DNA from: Chitinophaga dinghuensis
GTDB taxonomy: Bacteria > Bacteroidota > Bacteroidia > Chitinophagales > Chitinophagaceae
DNA length: 64,000 nt
Assembly (NCBI RefSeq): GCF_003259435.1
Contig: NZ_QLMA01000007.1
Span: 248,001 to 312,000 of the forward strand
Direction of reading: 5' to 3'
Shown here one piece after another: positions 62,488 to 64,000 of this stretch (position 1 is its first letter; every line of letters starts with the position of its first letter). The notes below the pieces were generated by a model. That model made no database searches. It saw only the letters and a list, made by a program, of their open reading frames with translations, and was not told where the DNA came from. The position numbers were made by a program, and so were the translations under genes.

Positions 62488-62552
62488 TGCTGCCTTACTG
62501 CTTATGCTGCTCTGCAAGAAAAAATACCTGAACGGCGCCAAAGGCGTCGTTC
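62488..62552 (-). repeat. Repeat cluster R7: GCAGCA array plus GAACG-CGCC-type hairpin
   Basis: Read on the minus strand: hairpin at 62552-62530 (GAACGACGCC pairs with GGCGCCGTTC around TTT, with one G-T wobble), then a TCTTGCAGAGCAGCATAAGC array reaching about 62488. It has the same hairpin-array layout as R2-R4 but a longer stem, and no heptad run. It sits between the convergent uxaC and thioredoxin genes. Confidence 0.75.
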
Positions 62553-62557
62553 AGAAT

Positions 62558-62586
62558 AAAAAGCCCGGATAAGGAATTATCCGGGC
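62558..62586 (-). terminator. Intrinsic terminator of the thioredoxin-like gene
   Basis: A perfect 10-bp stem, GCCCGGATAA pairing with TTATCCGGGC around a GGAA loop (62586-62563), followed on the minus strand by TTTTT (62562-62558). It lies 39 bp after the stop codon of the minus-strand gene. Confidence 0.88.
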
Positions 62587-62625
62587 GACATAAATCACAT
62601 TCATCGGGAAATGATGATAAACCAA

Positions 62626-63792
62626 CTATTCTCCAAATATTTTCTTCAGTTCATTATCCAGATCGGTACCGCCACCGCCAACTTCTTTGAAGATGATACG
62701 GCCGGATTTATCCAGTAAGAGTTTAGTTGGGAAACCGGAAACAGCGTACTGTGCTACCAGATCAGATTTGTTCTTATCAAAGTTGTTCAGGACATGCAAC
62801 CATGGCAGGTCGTCTCCCTTTACACATTTCTGCCATTTCTCTTTTGCTTCCTTCACATCATCTTCTTTCTCGTTGGCAATGCCAAGGATTTCAAATCCCT
62901 TAGATTTATATTTAGCGTATAATTCTTTCAGGTGTGGATTGCTGGCTCTGCACGGACCGCACCAGCTACCCCAGAAATCAATCAGGACATACTTACCCTG
63001 GAGAGAGCTGAGTGTAAGCGGATTGCCGTTCAGATCAGGTTTGGTGAAATCAGGGGCTTTGGAACCAATAGCGGTGGTTCTTACACCTTTGATACGCTCT
63101 GCAAGATTTTTACCGCTTTCAGTCGCTTTCAGATCGGAAGAGAGTTTATTGAATGTTTTCTCCATGTCGTCAATCGCATAATTGTCGAACATACGCAACA
63201 GCATAATTACACTGACAAAAGACTTTGGATGTTTGTTTACCCATTCCTTCTGGATGTCTTCTATCTTCTTGGTATTAGCCGTCATCTCTGCCATCTTGGC
63301 TTTACGGGCAGTACTATCTGCCGGCGCTTTCATTTTGGCGGTTTCTTTACGCAGTTCCCAGTTCTTCTGCACCAGCGGTAGCGTTTTTTCCTTGAGGGTA
63401 TTGAATTCATCATTCAATTTGCCACCAGTCACCTTTGCCATGAAGAGTTCATTGGCATCACCGGTAATGGTAACAGGTTTGTCTGTCATAAAGAACTCCA
63501 GGAATGGAGCAGGCATGAACATACCCCCTTTTACATACTCATACTTGGAAGATGGATGAGTACTGCCCATCATCACGAGAGAAGTACCACTGTGTTCCCC
63601 GGAGAACTCAAAATGATCTCCCTGGCGAATAGTGCCCGTATCTTCTGTTTTATGATTGTCTGTTACAATACTAGCTTTCAGTTTGTAACCCTCTTCGCCT
63701 TTAATATCAGCTTTGATAATGTATTTCTGCTGAGCGAAGGAAAAAGAGGCCAGCAGTAAGCTGCTGGCCAGGGTAATGGTTGTTTTTTTCAT
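62626..63792 (-). CDS. TlpA-type thioredoxin-like protein with DUF4369 domain
   Basis: A 388-aa secreted protein (signal MKKTTITLASSLLLASFSFA). Residues about 24-130 form a DUF4369-like beta-sandwich (YIIKADIKGEEGYKLKASIV). A helical linker follows at about 135-230, and the C-terminal AhpC/TSA-thioredoxin domain (about 240-388) has the redox motif WGSWCGPCRAS and the cis-Pro region SGFPTKLLLDKSG. Both Cys of CGPC are present. Such Bacteroidota proteins are periplasmic thiol reductants. It is 13 bp downstream of a second thioredoxin-fold gene on the same strand, so they are probably one operon. A strong terminator follows. Confidence 0.93.
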   Translation of the reverse strand: MKKTTITLASSLLLASFSFAQQKYIIKADIKGEEGYKLKASIVTDNHKTEDTGTIRQGDHFEFSGEHSGTSLVMMGSTHPSSKYEYVKGGMFMPAPFLEFFMTDKPVTITGDANELFMAKVTGGKLNDEFNTLKEKTLPLVQKNWELRKETAKMKAPADSTARKAKMAEMTANTKKIEDIQKEWVNKHPKSFVSVIMLLRMFDNYAIDDMEKTFNKLSSDLKATESGKNLAERIKGVRTTAIGSKAPDFTKPDLNGNPLTLSSLQGKYVLIDFWGSWCGPCRASNPHLKELYAKYKSKGFEILGIANEKEDDVKEAKEKWQKCVKGDDLPWLHVLNNFDKNKSDLVAQYAVSGFPTKLLLDKSGRIIFKEVGGGGTDLDNELKKIFGE

Positions 63793-63805
63793 GGTTGGTG
63801 TTTGA

Positions 63806-64000
63806 TTAAAACGAAGTCATAGACATAGCTGCCGCTGCTTTCTTAGGAGCTGCAGTGGTGCCTTTCTCGAGGATGCTTTTCACTTTTGCTGCTGCTTCTT
63901 CGGTAAAACCGGTAAAACGTTCTGCTATGTTTCCTGCCGGATCCACCAGATACATGGTTGGAATACCGGAGAACTGGAATTCTTTCATGGTGTTGTCTTT
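63806..64000 (-). CDS. Thioredoxin-like protein, C-terminal fragment (5' end outside window)
   Basis: The minus-strand frame is open to the window edge and ends at 63806, giving the last 64 residues. FSGIPTMYLVDPAGNIAERF holds the cis-Pro (IPT) and the last strands of a thioredoxin fold. A Lys/Ala-rich tail (KKAAAAMSMTSF) follows, which is not part of the usual fold. The active-site CxxC would lie upstream, outside the window. It directly precedes the TlpA/DUF4369 gene (13-bp gap), so both probably act in the same periplasmic redox pathway. The ATG at 63988 is internal, not the start. Confidence 0.82.
   Translation of the reverse strand, partial: KDNTMKEFQFSGIPTMYLVDPAGNIAERFTGFTEEAAAKVKSILEKGTTAAPKKAAAAMSMTSF

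Overview
The window looks like chromosome of a Bacteroidota bacterium, most likely Chitinophagaceae (a Chitinophaga-type genome). The evidence is three SusC/SusD-type outer-membrane uptake pairs, type IX secretion (T9SS) C-terminal sorting domains with PorP/SprF partners, FecR-type anti-sigma/ECF sigma pairs, few recognisable Shine-Dalgarno sites, and many Cys-lipoproteins. No rRNA, tRNA, CRISPR array, transposase or phage gene was recognised.

Layout. (1) 1-4423: the end of a nutrient-uptake operon, with a truncated SusC, a SusD, an HExxH zinc-metallohydrolase lipoprotein and a DUF4302-like lipoprotein. (2) 4453-22629: a co-directional surface-protein locus. It holds a 2973-aa beta-helix/IgGFc-binding-like giant, a 113-aa mini type-A sorting-domain protein, a 1374-aa IgGFc/PKD giant, two PorP/SprF proteins flanking a PorE-like OmpA protein, and a collagen-like lipoprotein. 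An ECF sigma factor without an anti-sigma gene follows (22726-23310). Both giants carry type-B T9SS sorting domains, so this looks like a dedicated cargo-plus-translocon-partner module. (3) 23391-33398: a glycan locus with an acyltransferase, an MsbA-like ABC exporter and six glycosyltransferase-like genes on both strands. (4) 33505-35137: a ChaA-like Ca2+/H+ antiporter and an orphan lipoprotein. (5) 35323-42367, minus strand: a complete sigma/FecR/STN-SusC/SusD system. (6) 42368-46041: SDR, AraC and EamA genes separated by unusual dispersed repeats. (7) 46042-62459: a pectin utilisation locus. (8) 62626-64000, minus strand: two thioredoxin-fold genes, the last cut by the window end.

The pectin locus reads as a pathway. 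A pectin methylesterase (CE8) and a GH43 enzyme form one unit. A second unit has SusC/SusD, a CE12-GH28 fusion (deacetylation plus polygalacturonan hydrolysis), GH105, and UxaB, UxaA and UxaC, which take galacturonate to 2-keto-3-deoxygluconate. A LacI-family gene lies between the units. An identical 21-bp LacI/PurR-like motif lies upstream of both units, the best candidate for a shared operator. A polysaccharide lyase, a hexuronate permease and the KDG kinase/KDPG aldolase are not in the window.

The least explained material is intergenic. Seven clusters of short repeats occur at 24.65, 24.9, 42.5, 42.75, 44.7, 45.7-45.95 and 62.5 kb. They are built from CGCAAAG heptads, GCAGCAAAG-type arrays and, in four cases, a GCGCC-NNN-GGCGC-type hairpin. 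Two pairs are arranged head to head around short unique spacers, like inverted-pair (REPIN/MITE-like) elements. All coordinates, domain assignments and motif comparisons come from reading the sequence; no database search was run.
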